DNA from: Gammaproteobacteria bacterium
Lineage (GTDB): Bacteria > Pseudomonadota > Gammaproteobacteria > Diplorickettsiales > Diplorickettsiaceae
DNA length: 64,000 nt
Assembly: GCA_005877695.1 (NCBI GenBank)
Contig: VBOA01000007.1
Location: forward strand, 136,336 to 200,335
Reading direction: 5' to 3'
The position numbers were made by a program, and so were the translations under genes. Positions 46,343-56,178 of this stretch are shown in pieces. A model generated the notes under the pieces. It was not told the DNA's origin. It did no database searches and was given only the letters and a program-made list of their open reading frames with translations. Within the stretch, counting starts at the first letter, position 1; each line of letters begins with the position of its first letter.

Positions 46343-46751
46343 TATTATTTAATTATAAAGACCTCCTTGTCGATTTAACTCGAGGTTTTAAATAAAATAA
46401 TAGTAAAAATTACTTAAACTAGACCAAAAATCCATCTTTATTACTATAAGCTATTATTTTGTTTTTAAAAAGTTAACATAAATTTAAGTTATTGCCTATT
46501 AAGCCATTTGATTACAAGAGAATTACTATAAACCTCAATCAATATTGAAGAGCTTTATTGCTTAATTAAATTTTTTTTAATAAAAAATAGTCAGAACCCA
46601 CTCTTTCTTGTTAAAAAGGAGACCAATTGACTTAAGTATTCGAATAAAGGTAAATTGAGTCTTGGATTGTCAGATGCCAGATTTAGTATAATATAACAAA
46701 CGACTACTATAATTACTTTTGATTTTGATGACTAAAAGAAGATAAAATTCT
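46343..46751. other. Intergenic region, 409 bp, upstream of def
   Basis: Very AT-rich, no supported gene. Two TATAAT hexamers (46687-46692 and 46708-46713) could serve the def-fmt-rsmB operon, but no good -35 is at 16-18 bases from either (TTGGAT lies 19 bases before the first). Confidence 0.45.
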
Positions 46752-47258
46752 ATGGCTATTTATCCTATTATCCAGCTCCCTGATGAACGTTTGAGGGCAG
46801 TTACAGCGCCAATTACAAGTTTTGATGAGGCTTTACAAAAACTGATTGACGATATGTTTGAGACGATGTACGCCGCTAAAGGAATAGGTTTAGCTGCTCC
46901 CCAAATTGCTATTAGCAAAAAATTAGCGGTTATTGACGTTTCTAATAATAAATCGAAAACCTGGTGCTTAATTAATCCAATCATTGTTGAAAGAAAAGGC
47001 GAGGCATTAATGGAAGAAGGTTGTTTATCATTACCGGGAGTTTATGATAAAGCCCCCCGCGCGCTTTGGGTGAAATTACAAGCTTTAGATAGACATGGAA
47101 AGCCTTATGAAATAGAAGCAGAGGATCTATTAGCGCATTGTATACAGCATGAAGTCGATCATCTTAATGGCACGCTATTTTTAGATCATTTATCTCCTCT
47201 TAAACGGCAATTAGCACGTAAAAAGCTAGAAAAAATTAAGAAAAGGGGGCAGCCTTGA
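46752..47258 (+). CDS. def: Peptide deformylase
   Basis: Removes the N-formyl group from nascent proteins. The 168-residue product carries all three motifs: GIGLAAPQI, EGCLSLPG (metal Cys) and QHEVDHLNG (metal His pair and catalytic Glu). First gene of def-fmt-rsmB; its TGA overlaps the TTG start of fmt. Confidence 0.97.
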   Translation: MAIYPIIQLPDERLRAVTAPITSFDEALQKLIDDMFETMYAAKGIGLAAPQIAISKKLAVIDVSNNKSKTWCLINPIIVERKGEALMEEGCLSLPGVYDKAPRALWVKLQALDRHGKPYEIEAEDLLAHCIQHEVDHLNGTLFLDHLSPLKRQLARKKLEKIKKRGQP

Positions 47259-48202
47259 AACTTATTTTTGCAGGGACGCCTGAGTTTGCTTTGCCTAGTT
47301 TACAAGCCTTGTTGAGTTCAAATCATAAGATATGTGCTGTTTACACACAGCCCGACCGCCCTGCAGGCAGAGGGCGAAGATTATCAATAAGTCCAGTTAA
47401 AAGATTGGCTTTGGAGAATAAAATTCCTGTTGATCAACCTATAAGTTTACGTGATGCTAAGGAGCAAAAAAAATTAGCTTCCTTTCATGCAGATTTAATG
47501 GTGGTAGTGGCTTATGGAATTATTTTGCCCCTAGCCATATTAACGATACCTCGTTTTGGCTGTATTAATGTTCATGCATCGTTATTACCGCGTTGGCGAG
47601 GAGCCGCACCTATTCAACGGGCAATCTTAGCAGGCGATCCGGAAACCGGTGTTACCATCATGCAGATGGACGAAGGTCTTGATACTGGTGAAATGTTAAA
47701 AAAATTTTCTTGTGCCATAGAGCCTAATGATACAACCCAGACGTTACAACACCGATTAGCTGACTTAGGCGCTAAAGCATTAATAGAGAGTTTAACTGCC
47801 ATTGAAAGTGGTACTTATCAATCAGAGCCCCAAAATGAAAAAGACAGTATTTATGCAAAAAAAATTAATAAATCAGAAGCAGAGATAGATTGGGAAAAGC
47901 CTGCTACCTACTTAGATAGATTGGTGCGTGCTTTTCATCCAAAACCAATTGCAAGAGTTGTTTTAGGAAAGTCTATACTTCGGATTTGTAAAGCCGAAGT
48001 ACTTGATGAAATCACTTCTGAAAAACCCGGTTTAATTTTAAAAGCTGACCGAGAAGGTATAGATGTTGCTACAGGAAAAGGCGTATTACGTTTATTAGAA
48101 GTGCAATGGCCTGGTGGCAGATGCTTACCGATTTCGAGCTTTATCCATGGTAAATCGGAATTATTTCATGTGGGTGCAATTTTAGATCGTATGTATGGTT
48201 AA
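47255..48202 (+). CDS. fmt: Methionyl-tRNA formyltransferase
   Basis: Formylates initiator Met-tRNA. The 315-residue product has FAGTPEFALPSLQAL at the start, NVHASLLPRWRGAAPIQ with the catalytic Asn-His, and the hinge to the C-terminal OB domain near residue 205. The start is TTG with an AAGGGGG site, overlapping the def stop (TTGA). Its end overlaps the rsmB start by eight bases. Confidence 0.96.
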   Translation: MKLIFAGTPEFALPSLQALLSSNHKICAVYTQPDRPAGRGRRLSISPVKRLALENKIPVDQPISLRDAKEQKKLASFHADLMVVVAYGIILPLAILTIPRFGCINVHASLLPRWRGAAPIQRAILAGDPETGVTIMQMDEGLDTGEMLKKFSCAIEPNDTTQTLQHRLADLGAKALIESLTAIESGTYQSEPQNEKDSIYAKKINKSEAEIDWEKPATYLDRLVRAFHPKPIARVVLGKSILRICKAEVLDEITSEKPGLILKADREGIDVATGKGVLRLLEVQWPGGRCLPISSFIHGKSELFHVGAILDRMYG

Positions 48203-49502
48203 TTCACGGGCAATTGCCGCACAAGTTATTTCTCGTGTTTTAAAAGAAAAAATATCGCTTAAAGATGTTTTATCCGCCGGCGTAAGTGCTGACATTAATT
48301 CTCGAGATAGAGCATTTATTCAAGAATTATGTTATGGCGTAATACGTTGGTATTCCCCTTTGAGTCAACTTTGTTCCTATTTATTGAAAAAACCCCTGAG
48401 TACCTTCGACCAAGACATTTATGCATTATTGTTAATAGGCCTTTATCAACTTAATTATCTAAGAACATCTCCACATGCTGCAGTACATGAAACAGCACAG
48501 GCAGCGAGAGAGCTCCATAAGGTTTGGGCAGTACCTTTAATCAATGGGGTACTACGATCATTCCAACGACAAAAAACCAATTTATTAAAAAAATTGCCCA
48601 AAGAAAATCATTTTGCTCATCCTGATTGGTTAATTAAAAAATTACAACAGGCATGGCCAAATGAATGGCAAACAATTTTAGAGGCCAATAATCATTTGCC
48701 ACCTATGAGTTTGCGAGTTAATCTTTTGAAAATTACACGAAAAGATTATGCACAGAAATTAAAAAATGAAGATATAACAGGAAGCTTAAGCGAATTAAGT
48801 CCAAGTGGAATTATACTTGATGAATCTTGTCCAGTAGTTAAATTGCCAGGCTTTATGGAAGGAGAAGTCTCTATACAAGATACAGCCGCACAATTAGCGG
48901 CTTCTTTATTATTGTTAGAGCCCGGACAGAGGATTTTAGATGCTTGCGCAGCACCCGGAGGGAAAACAACGCATATTTTGGAATCACAACCTGATTTATT
49001 GAGTTGTGTAGCAGTCGATTTTGATGCCATTCGTTTGAATAAAGTTAATCAAAATTTGGATCGTTTAAGTTTAGCAGGCACAAAAGTACAACTTCTTTCC
49101 GCTAAAGCTCAGGATCTCAAAAATACCTGGAAAGAAGAGTTATTCGATAGAATATTATTAGATGCTCCATGTTCAGGAACCGGAGTTATTCGAAAACATC
49201 CTGATATTAAATTATTACGTCGAGAAGACGATATTGCTAAATTGGTGGAACAGCAATATCAACTAATATCAAGTCTTTGGGAAATATTAAAGTCGAATGG
49301 TATTTTATTATATGTGATCTGTTCTGTGTTGCCAGAGGAAAATAGTGATTTAGTTATGCGTTTTCTATCGCAGCATTCTGATGCCAAGGAAGAGGTCATT
49401 GATGAAAGATGGGGAATAGCTTGTCCGATAGGAAGGCAAATTTTACCTCAAATTCATGGACCTGACGGCTTCTTTTATGCTAGGTTACGTAAAAGGGCTT
49501 AA
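48195..49502 (+). CDS. rsmB: 16S rRNA m5C967 methyltransferase
   Basis: SAM-dependent rRNA methyltransferase of 435 residues. An N-terminal NusB-like helical domain (ITSR-type start NSRAIAAQVISRVL) precedes the catalytic domain with LDACAAPGGKTTHILE, DAPCSGTGVIRKHPDIK and VICSVLPEENS; the latter two hold the two cysteines of m5C enzymes. Third gene of the def operon. Confidence 0.95.
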   Translation: MVNSRAIAAQVISRVLKEKISLKDVLSAGVSADINSRDRAFIQELCYGVIRWYSPLSQLCSYLLKKPLSTFDQDIYALLLIGLYQLNYLRTSPHAAVHETAQAARELHKVWAVPLINGVLRSFQRQKTNLLKKLPKENHFAHPDWLIKKLQQAWPNEWQTILEANNHLPPMSLRVNLLKITRKDYAQKLKNEDITGSLSELSPSGIILDESCPVVKLPGFMEGEVSIQDTAAQLAASLLLLEPGQRILDACAAPGGKTTHILESQPDLLSCVAVDFDAIRLNKVNQNLDRLSLAGTKVQLLSAKAQDLKNTWKEELFDRILLDAPCSGTGVIRKHPDIKLLRREDDIAKLVEQQYQLISSLWEILKSNGILLYVICSVLPEENSDLVMRFLSQHSDAKEEVIDERWGIACPIGRQILPQIHGPDGFFYARLRKRA

Positions 49503-49540
49503 TAATTAAGCTCTATGATAAAAATAAGATGTAAAAGATT

Positions 49541-50053
49541 ATGAAAACAATCTCGCTATTTTTTTATTGTTTTTTAACTTTAGCTATGATTAGTTTGGCT
49601 AGTTGTGCTTCAAATTACCCCGAAGCTCCACTTTTAGAGAGAAAAACGGTAGGAAACGCAAAGAAAAGTTTACCTCCCCCTGTTATACAAGTAGTTCAAA
49701 GCGCTGATCGCCTTAGAGTCATTGCTTACAGCGATGGTTGTTTTCGGTCCAATGGGAAATTAATAAGAAACTGTATGCAGCAGCTTAGTCAGAAGGTTAA
49801 ACTTATAAAATCTTATGGAGATGGGCTCATTCAGGTAGTTGGTTACAGCGACGATCTTTATGATCCGCAAACAGCCTCTGTTATTACGCGAGAGCAAGCA
49901 GAAGTCATCACAAGCTTTTTATGGACTCATGGAATAGGCTCACAACGTTTGCGTACAATAGGATACGGCCGGCATGATTACATTGCGAGTAACCGAAACG
50001 TTAAAGCAAGTAGTTTTAATCGTCGTGTTGAGATTATTTTGGTAAAAAATTAA
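49541..50053 (+). CDS. Lipoprotein with OmpA-like peptidoglycan-binding domain
   Basis: A 170-residue lipoprotein. Signal peptide ends in the lipobox SLASC (Cys ~22). The C-terminal part (residues ~75-168) has the OmpA/Pal-like pattern: VVGYSDD, REQAEVITSFLWTHGIGSQRLRTIGYG and NRRVEIIL. It probably anchors an outer-membrane structure to the cell wall. The Dot/Icm lipoprotein IcmN/DotK has the same architecture, but I cannot tell from sequence alone whether this is it. It follows rsmB by 38 bp. Confidence 0.8.
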   Translation: MKTISLFFYCFLTLAMISLASCASNYPEAPLLERKTVGNAKKSLPPPVIQVVQSADRLRVIAYSDGCFRSNGKLIRNCMQQLSQKVKLIKSYGDGLIQVVGYSDDLYDPQTASVITREQAEVITSFLWTHGIGSQRLRTIGYGRHDYIASNRNVKASSFNRRVEIILVKN

Positions 50054-50055
50054 GC

Positions 50056-50955
50056 TTAATTTTTATTGAGTATCAGGCCAAAATTTTTGGTGTAATTGTT
50101 TACAAATTTTATAGGCGAGGAATAATAAATAACACTCTTGTTTTTTGCAAGCGCGCTCAGTGAGTTTCTGATATTGACGGTTGCTTGGGCTTGATTTTCA
50201 GTTTTAACAAATCCTTGTTGGGTCCGTAATTGTTGAGCAAATAGCTGGGTATCTTGTGACAATTTTACATCTAGGGTTTTGACGATTCCTGCTAAGCTAA
50301 TTTTTTCTTTACCACTAGCATCTATTTTTAAATAAGGGCTAGTAATCCAATATACTAACAAATTTCCATTCCCGGTAGAATTAATCTTATTTAATGAAAC
50401 AATACCTTGAATAATTATGTTATGAGAATTATATGCTTCTATTTGGAGATTTGAACTAAGTAGATTATGAAAAATAATCCTTTTATTCCCATTGCTATAA
50501 AGGGATTTAAGATTTAATCGATTGGTGTAAAGGTAAATTTCACCTTCTCCTTGTGCATGAAGCGATAATGAACCAGATAGACCTTTACCAAAAAGACTTC
50601 CATTACTATTGAATTGAATTTGCTTTATTTGAGCTGAAGATGTGTTGATGCGAATTGTTAATCTTTCTCCAGGTTCAGATCGATAAATAGGTTTTGTTTC
50701 TAGATGTAAAGTATGGTTTTTTTCGTTATAAGTGACGGCCAGCACCCTTTTCTGGTTCCCCAGAATTTGCAAGGAAGGATGAGATTGGGTTGCATCAATA
50801 TAAACATTAATCGGACCTTGAATATCTAAGCTATTGAAGCTAGTAATTGGAACAGTCTTGCTTATTATAGGCTTATTCTTAGAGGGTACTTGTGCATGGC
50901 TTACAAGAATAAAAAATGAAAGGGTGGCAAATAAACAATAGACGATGTCTTTCAT
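50056..50955 (-). CDS. DUF2807 exported protein (auto-transporter adhesin head-like)
   Basis: A 299-residue protein with an N-terminal signal peptide (to about residue 22, LVSHAQ). The following region has the DUF2807 pattern: FNSLDIQGPINVYIDATQ near residue 40, then a repeating series of short beta turns likely forming a right-handed beta-solenoid (SLSLHAQGEGEIYLYT, INSTGNGNLLVYW, LKIDASGKEKISLAG). Function unknown, secreted or periplasmic. Convergent with the OmpA-like lipoprotein gene (2 bp apart). Confidence 0.8.
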   Translation of the reverse strand: MKDIVYCLFATLSFFILVSHAQVPSKNKPIISKTVPITSFNSLDIQGPINVYIDATQSHPSLQILGNQKRVLAVTYNEKNHTLHLETKPIYRSEPGERLTIRINTSSAQIKQIQFNSNGSLFGKGLSGSLSLHAQGEGEIYLYTNRLNLKSLYSNGNKRIIFHNLLSSNLQIEAYNSHNIIIQGIVSLNKINSTGNGNLLVYWITSPYLKIDASGKEKISLAGIVKTLDVKLSQDTQLFAQQLRTQQGFVKTENQAQATVNIRNSLSALAKNKSVIYYSSPIKFVNNYTKNFGLILNKN

Positions 50956-51167
50956 AGATAGATGCTCTTTTTATTATTTTTATGGAATATTAACCTTGTG
51001 GGAGCTTATTTACCAGATAAAAATTAAGCTTTTGAAGCAAAAAGCTTTTAAAGAAATGGTTCTAAGGACTCTATCCTAAGGCTGTGGGTTATTAACTTCA
51101 GCTATATTTTTCTGGGAGCGTATTGCGCTATAATCTCGTCTTCCTTGACCATCTAGTGATTTAATCC

Positions 51168-52934
51168 ATGAAATGCATAGTGCAACAAGAAATCAAAAAA
51201 GCCTTGTTAAGCATAGGAAACGAATTTTCCATACCCGCTTCACTGACTATCCAGGTTGATTATGCTAGAGAAAAATCACATGGCGATTTTTCTAGCAATA
51301 TTGCTTTAGTTCTGGCGAAGAAATTACAAAAGTCTCCTTTACAATTAGCTGAAATAATAAAATCGAATATAGATTGTTCTTCAGAAGGGTCAAAACTAGA
51401 AAAAATTGAAATAGCAAAACCCGGATTTATAAATTTTTTTTTTAAAAAATCCTTTTGGTATTCTATTATTGAGAAAATTTTAAATCAAACTAAGCACTTT
51501 GGAGTTTCAGATTTAGGCAAAAATGAGTCCATTTTAGTTGAGTTTGTTTCAGCTAATCCTACGGGTCCTTTACATGTAGGTCATGGCCGAGGGGCAGCCT
51601 ATGGTGATTCTATTGTAAGATTATTGCGAGCAGTGGGTTATCAAGTTTGTGCAGAATATTATATCAATGACGCTGGAAGACAGATGGATATTTTAGCAAC
51701 TAGCATTTGGTTGCGTTATTTAGAGGTCTGCGGAGAAAAATTCACTTTCCCATACAATGCCTATCGGGGAAACTATGTTTATAAAATTGCTGAGCAAATT
51801 TTTTCTCAATATGGTAAGGATTTTTTTAAAACTGCGGAATTAGTATTTAAAGACATTCCTATTGATGAACCTCAAGGCGGAAATAAGGAACAACACATCG
51901 ATGCTCTTATCACAAAAGCTAAAACTTTGTTGAGTGATGTTGATTATGAAAAGGTATTTGAAATAGGTTTAAATTCTATTTTAACTGATATTAAAGAAGA
52001 TCTTAGTGCGTTTAGGGTCAATTTTGATGAATGGTTTTCAGAAAAAAGTTTGTTTAAGACAAATTTTGTCGATAAAACTATAAAGCGTTTAACTGTAAGC
52101 GGGAAAACCTATGAAGCCAATGGAGCTTTATGGTTTAAGTCGACAGACTTTGGAGATGATAAAGATCGTGTATTACTTCGTGAAAATGGGCAGCCTACCT
52201 ATTTTGCGGCAGACGCGGCTTACCGTCTTTGTATTTTAGAACAACGAAAATTTAAAAAAATAATTAACGTATTGGGCTCAGATCATCATGGCTATATTCC
52301 AAGAATTCATGCAGTTATCCAAGCGCTAGGTTTTTCTGAGGATAGTTTAAAAGCCTTATTAGTCCAATTTGCTATTCTTTATCGCGGCGAGGAAAAAATT
52401 CAAATGTCGACTCGAAGCGGTGAGTTTATTACTTTAAGAGAACTCCGAGAAGAAGTTGGTACTGATGCTACTCGTTTTTTTTATGTACTACGACGTGCAG
52501 ACCAACATATGGATTTTGATCTTGAGCTTGCTAAAGAGCAATCAAATGCTAATCCAGTTTATTATGTACAATATGCTTATGCGCGAATATGTAGCGTCAT
52601 GCGCCAACTTGCTTTCAAACAATGGATTTGGGATAAATCTTTAGGGATGGAAGCGCTTTGTGAATTGAAGGAAATACAAGAACAGGATTTGTTGGTTTTA
52701 TTAAATCGTTATTCAGAAATGGTAGAATCAGCAGCTAACTCTTATGAGCCTCATATTATTGCACATTATTTGAGAGATTTAGCACAAAATTTTCATATTT
52801 ATTATAATTCTTGCGTTTTTTTGATAGAGAATGAAAAACTGCGTAATGCGAGACTAAATTTGATTGCTGCAACTGCACAGGTCATTAAAAATGGCTTAAG
52901 CTTATTAGGCGTAGAAACTTTGGAAGTAATGTAA
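51168..52934 (+). CDS. argS: Arginyl-tRNA synthetase
   Basis: Class I synthetase of 588 residues. Seen are the N-terminal additional domain, NPTGPLHVGHGRGAAYGD (HIGH motif), LGSDHHGYIPRI, the degenerate KMSK-type segment IQMSTRSG, and the C-terminal anticodon domain with YYNSC. Its last base is shared with the ATG of the next gene, giving tight coupling to ftsN as in many gammaproteobacteria. Confidence 0.96.
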   Translation: MKCIVQQEIKKALLSIGNEFSIPASLTIQVDYAREKSHGDFSSNIALVLAKKLQKSPLQLAEIIKSNIDCSSEGSKLEKIEIAKPGFINFFFKKSFWYSIIEKILNQTKHFGVSDLGKNESILVEFVSANPTGPLHVGHGRGAAYGDSIVRLLRAVGYQVCAEYYINDAGRQMDILATSIWLRYLEVCGEKFTFPYNAYRGNYVYKIAEQIFSQYGKDFFKTAELVFKDIPIDEPQGGNKEQHIDALITKAKTLLSDVDYEKVFEIGLNSILTDIKEDLSAFRVNFDEWFSEKSLFKTNFVDKTIKRLTVSGKTYEANGALWFKSTDFGDDKDRVLLRENGQPTYFAADAAYRLCILEQRKFKKIINVLGSDHHGYIPRIHAVIQALGFSEDSLKALLVQFAILYRGEEKIQMSTRSGEFITLRELREEVGTDATRFFYVLRRADQHMDFDLELAKEQSNANPVYYVQYAYARICSVMRQLAFKQWIWDKSLGMEALCELKEIQEQDLLVLLNRYSEMVESAANSYEPHIIAHYLRDLAQNFHIYYNSCVFLIENEKLRNARLNLIAATAQVIKNGLSLLGVETLEVM

Positions 52935-53605
52935 TGGCTAAAGACTATGCAAAAAAGTATACAAAATATAACTACCTAACTCCTAAGCGAAAAAATAATC
53001 GTTATCTTTGGCTAATGCTCGGGATTTCTGTGGGTTTATTGGCTTTGGGTCTGTTTCTTCTCAAATCTACTCATAAAGACAGAGTTATTCCATCGGTCGA
53101 AAAAATAGTCAATAAAAAAAAGTTGGAAATGCTCGAGCCTCAATCCCCAGAACCAAAATTTGATTTTTATAATATTTTACCTCAAAACAATTTGAATTTA
53201 TCACCACATGTTAATTCACCAATCAAGGAAATAGCCTTGCCAAATGATGTGACGACTTCTATTCAAACAACTCCCGGCAGACCTATAAATGCAATGCTTA
53301 GTCTCACACCTGAACAAGTTGCTATTGCAGAGGCTAAAAAACAGCTAGAAGAAGAAATGGGTCAGTTTAATAACGAAGCTTATATATTATTGTTAGGTAA
53401 CTTTTATGATCAAGCCCATGCTGAGCAATTGCAAGCTCAAGCCTTGCTGAAAGGCTTCCCTGTCCAGAAAAAAGACAGCATAATTAATGGGAAATTAATA
53501 TACCAAATCTTTATAGGGCCGGCGGATTTAAATAAGCTTTCTCAAGACAAGAAACGTTTAAATGAAGCTGGTTTAGCCGCAGTTTTGGTTAAGGTTACAC
53601 CATAA
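52934..53605 (+). CDS. ftsN: SPOR-domain cell division protein, FtsN-like
   Basis: Bitopic inner-membrane protein of 223 residues. A short basic cytosolic tail is followed by one helix (WLMLGISVGLLALGLFLL, residues ~26-44), a Pro-rich periplasmic linker, and a C-terminal SPOR domain (AYILLLGNFYDQAHAEQLQAQALLKGF, then YQIFIGPA) that binds denuded septal glycan. Position between argS and hslV supports FtsN. The cytosolic FtsA-binding motif is short and not clearly conserved. Confidence 0.85.
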   Translation: MAKDYAKKYTKYNYLTPKRKNNRYLWLMLGISVGLLALGLFLLKSTHKDRVIPSVEKIVNKKKLEMLEPQSPEPKFDFYNILPQNNLNLSPHVNSPIKEIALPNDVTTSIQTTPGRPINAMLSLTPEQVAIAEAKKQLEEEMGQFNNEAYILLLGNFYDQAHAEQLQAQALLKGFPVQKKDSIINGKLIYQIFIGPADLNKLSQDKKRLNEAGLAAVLVKVTP

Positions 53606-53630
53606 ACTGATGAATTAATATCCTTAGATC

Positions 53631-53658
53631 TTGAAAATATTAAAGCGAGACACCATAG
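53631..53658 (+). promoter_or_regulatory. Sigma-32-like promoter of hslVU
   Basis: TTGAAA (53631-53636) is followed after 14 bases by CACCATAG (53651-53658), matching TTGAAA-N(11-16)-CCCCATNT fully at -35 and six of eight at -10. It lies 36 bp before the hslV GTG, in the only gap of the ftsN-hslVU series. hslVU is a heat-shock operon in E. coli. Confidence 0.6.
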
Positions 53659-53694
53659 TGGTTATTCCAATATCGGCAATTTAAAGGGTAAATA

Positions 53695-54246
53695 GTGCAG
53701 TCATTACATGGTACAACAATATTATTAGTTCGGCGCAACGATAAAGTCGTTATTGGTGGAGATGGTCAGGTGACTATGGGGAATGCAATTGTTTTAAAAG
53801 GAAATGCTCGTAAGATTCGTAAATTATATGATGGCCAAGTCTTAGTGGGGTTCGCAGGCGCAACAGCCGATGCGTTTACATTAATAGAACGATTTGAAAA
53901 TAAGCTAAAGGAATGCAATGGACGACTTGATCGAGCATCTGTCGAGCTTGCAAAGGATTGGCGTTCTGATCGAGTGTTACGGCGTTTAGAAGCAATGCTT
54001 GCAGTTGCAGATAAAGAAAAATCTTTTATGCTAAGTGGAAATGGTGATGTCATAGAGCCAGAACATGATTTAATTGCAATAGGTTCGGGAGGAGCTTATG
54101 CACAATCAGCCGCATTAGCTATATTTCAAAATACTAAACTAAGTGCCCGGAATATAGTTGAGAAAAGTTTAATCATAGCAGCGGATATTTGTGTTTTTAC
54201 AAATCACCAACGTACGATTGAAGAAATTGATTCTGTTAAAAAATAA
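53695..54246 (+). CDS. hslV: ATP-dependent protease subunit HslV (ClpQ)
   Basis: Proteolytic core of HslUV, a proteasome-like N-terminal-Thr peptidase of 183 residues. A six-residue leader (MQSLHG) precedes the catalytic Thr of [29 protein letters not shown] and [11 protein letters not shown] are typical. The start is GTG with an AAAGGG site. hslU follows 33 bp downstream. Confidence 0.96.
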   Translation: MQSLHGTTILLVRRNDKVVIGGDGQVTMGNAIVLKGNARKIRKLYDGQVLVGFAGATADAFTLIERFENKLKECNGRLDRASVELAKDWRSDRVLRRLEAMLAVADKEKSFMLSGNGDVIEPEHDLIAIGSGGAYAQSAALAIFQNTKLSARNIVEKSLIIAADICVFTNHQRTIEEIDSVKK

Positions 54247-54279
54247 ATAATAATGTCCTAAAATAAAACTTATTTAAAA

Positions 54280-55767
54280 ATGAAAACTAACTCATCCGAT
54301 TTAATTGATATGCCTGCCGATGAAATTAATCAAGTTTCTGAGCTAACAATGATAGACGCTAATTTTTCAGAAGATTTAAATCAAGGAAATACTCATTCAG
54401 ACGTAGTTGGTCTAGAGTATTTAAGTAAAATCGATTTGACACCAAAACAAATAGTACTAGAGCTTGATCGTTATATAATAGGTCAAAATGAAGCTAAAAG
54501 AGCTATCGCGATCGCTTTACGTAATCGTAAACGCCGAATGTTACTTGATCTAGAGTTAAGAGAAGAGGTGACTCCCAAGAATATACTTATGATTGGCCCA
54601 TCAGGTGTAGGTAAAACTGAAATTGGTCGACGTGCGGCCAAAATTACCGGTTGCCCCTTTTTAAAAATAGAAGCCACCAAATTTACTGAAGTAGGCTATA
54701 TCGGCCGGGATGTTGATTCAATACCTAGAGATTTAGTTGATTCAGCATTTAAATCTCTACGTGAAGAAGAAATTATGCGTCTTCAACCCCAGGTGCTAGA
54801 AGCTATTGAGAATAAAATTATTGATAGCTTTGTGCCCCCTTCACGTTCGACTACAAACGAAACTCCAGATGAGCTTAAAAGTAAGGAAAAATCTATTGCA
54901 AGAAATGTTTTTCGTAAGCAACTGCGAGAAGGACTTTTAGATGATAAGGAAATAGATGTAGAGTTAGCTGCTTTACCAGCCGGAGTAGAGATCATGGGGC
55001 CTCCTGGCATGGAAGACATGACAAATCAATTGCAAAATATGTTACAAAATATTGGTACTGCGCGTACACGTACCCGTCGTATGAAAGTAAAAGATGCATT
55101 AGCAGTTATTCAGAAAGAAGAAGCAAGTAAGCTTCTTGATGAAGAGGATTTAAAACGTAAAGCAATCGAATGGGTTGAACAATACGGAATTGTATTTATC
55201 GATGAAATCGATAAGGTATGCCGTCGTGGTGAAATGAGCGGCGCTGACGTTTCCCGAGAAGGAGTGCAACGAGATCTGTTGCCTTTAATTGAAGGTTGTA
55301 CTGTTTCGACAAAGTATGGCATGGTCCGGACGGATCATATTCTATTTATTGCAGCAGGCGCTTTCCATTTATCAAAGCCATCGGATTTAGTGCCTGAACT
55401 ACAAGGCCGTTTGCCAATTCGAGTAGAGCTAAAGGCACTAACGGCAAAAGATTTTGAACGTATTTTAGTAGAACCGCAAGCATCTTTAATCATGCAATAT
55501 CAAGCATTATTGGGTACAGAGGAATTAGAATTAAGTTTTGATAAGTTTGCAATTCAACGTATTGCTGAAATTGCTTATGATTTGAATGAAAAGACTGAAA
55601 ATATTGGCGCGCGGCGTTTGTATACCGTTATGGAAAGATTGTTAGAAGACATATCTTTTGATGCAAGTGAGTATACGGATAAAAAAATCAATATTGATAT
55701 TAAATATGTTGATAAACATTTAACCCCTTTAGCGCAAGATCAAGATACCAGTCATTTTATTTTATAA
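54280..55767 (+). CDS. hslU: ATP-dependent protease ATPase subunit HslU (ClpY), extended N-terminus
   Basis: AAA+ unfoldase feeding HslV. Walker [10 protein letters not shown] and Walker B FIDEID are present, with the I-domain between them, HGMV-type pore loop region GYIGRD, and sensor segment AAGAFH. The open frame from ATG 54280 gives 495 residues with about 52 acidic, poorly conserved residues before [21 protein letters not shown] at 54436 would give the canonical start M-T-P-K-Q-I-V. Neither has a strong ribosome binding site, so the extension is unsettled. Confidence 0.94.
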   Translation: MKTNSSDLIDMPADEINQVSELTMIDANFSEDLNQGNTHSDVVGLEYLSKIDLTPKQIVLELDRYIIGQNEAKRAIAIALRNRKRRMLLDLELREEVTPKNILMIGPSGVGKTEIGRRAAKITGCPFLKIEATKFTEVGYIGRDVDSIPRDLVDSAFKSLREEEIMRLQPQVLEAIENKIIDSFVPPSRSTTNETPDELKSKEKSIARNVFRKQLREGLLDDKEIDVELAALPAGVEIMGPPGMEDMTNQLQNMLQNIGTARTRTRRMKVKDALAVIQKEEASKLLDEEDLKRKAIEWVEQYGIVFIDEIDKVCRRGEMSGADVSREGVQRDLLPLIEGCTVSTKYGMVRTDHILFIAAGAFHLSKPSDLVPELQGRLPIRVELKALTAKDFERILVEPQASLIMQYQALLGTEELELSFDKFAIQRIAEIAYDLNEKTENIGARRLYTVMERLLEDISFDASEYTDKKINIDIKYVDKHLTPLAQDQDTSHFIL

Positions 55768-55768
55768 T

Positions 55769-56122
55769 ATGATTCCTATTCCTAGTGATATAAAGCTTTT
55801 GCAGAAAACTCGAAAGCTCGAAATTCTTTTTGATAATGGTGAAAAATTTAGCTTACCTTGCGAATATTTAAGAGTTTTTTCACCTTCTGCTGAGGTTAAA
55901 GGGCATGGACTTAGTGAAGGAAAATTAGTTAGCGGCAAAGAAAATGTAAATATCACCAGCATAGAACCAGTTGGTCATTATGCTATTAGATTAATCTTTG
56001 ATGACAAGCATCAATCAGGAATCTATAGCTGGGAAACCCTCTATGATTTATCTAAGCATTATGTTCAATATTGGGAACACTATTTACATCGTTTAAAATC
56101 TGAGGGCATGAGCCGGGATTGA
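55769..56122 (+). CDS. DUF971 (GBBH-like N-terminal) domain protein
   Basis: A 117-residue single-domain protein. Features are LEILFDNGEKFSLPCEYLRVFSPSAEV, the central HGL, VGHYAIRLIFDDKHQSGIYSWETLYDLS and a C-terminal helix. DUF971 proteins commonly follow hslU in gammaproteobacteria, as here (1 bp gap). The fold occurs in gamma-butyrobetaine hydroxylase and in proteins linked to Fe-S carriers, but the function of the stand-alone form is not settled. Confidence 0.88.
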   Translation: MIPIPSDIKLLQKTRKLEILFDNGEKFSLPCEYLRVFSPSAEVKGHGLSEGKLVSGKENVNITSIEPVGHYAIRLIFDDKHQSGIYSWETLYDLSKHYVQYWEHYLHRLKSEGMSRD

Positions 56123-56134
56123 TTGTTACCATTA

Positions 56135-56166
56135 TTTGTGACTTTGCTTCACAAAAGGTTTTTTTT
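56135..56166 (+). terminator. Candidate terminator of the hslVU-DUF971 transcript
   Basis: TTTGTGA and TCACAAA form a 7-bp stem with a 7-base loop, followed by AGG and a run of eight T's, 12 bp after the DUF971 stop. The stem is AT-rich and so weak, but the T run is long. Confidence 0.5.
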
Positions 56167-56178
56167 GGGTTAACGGAT

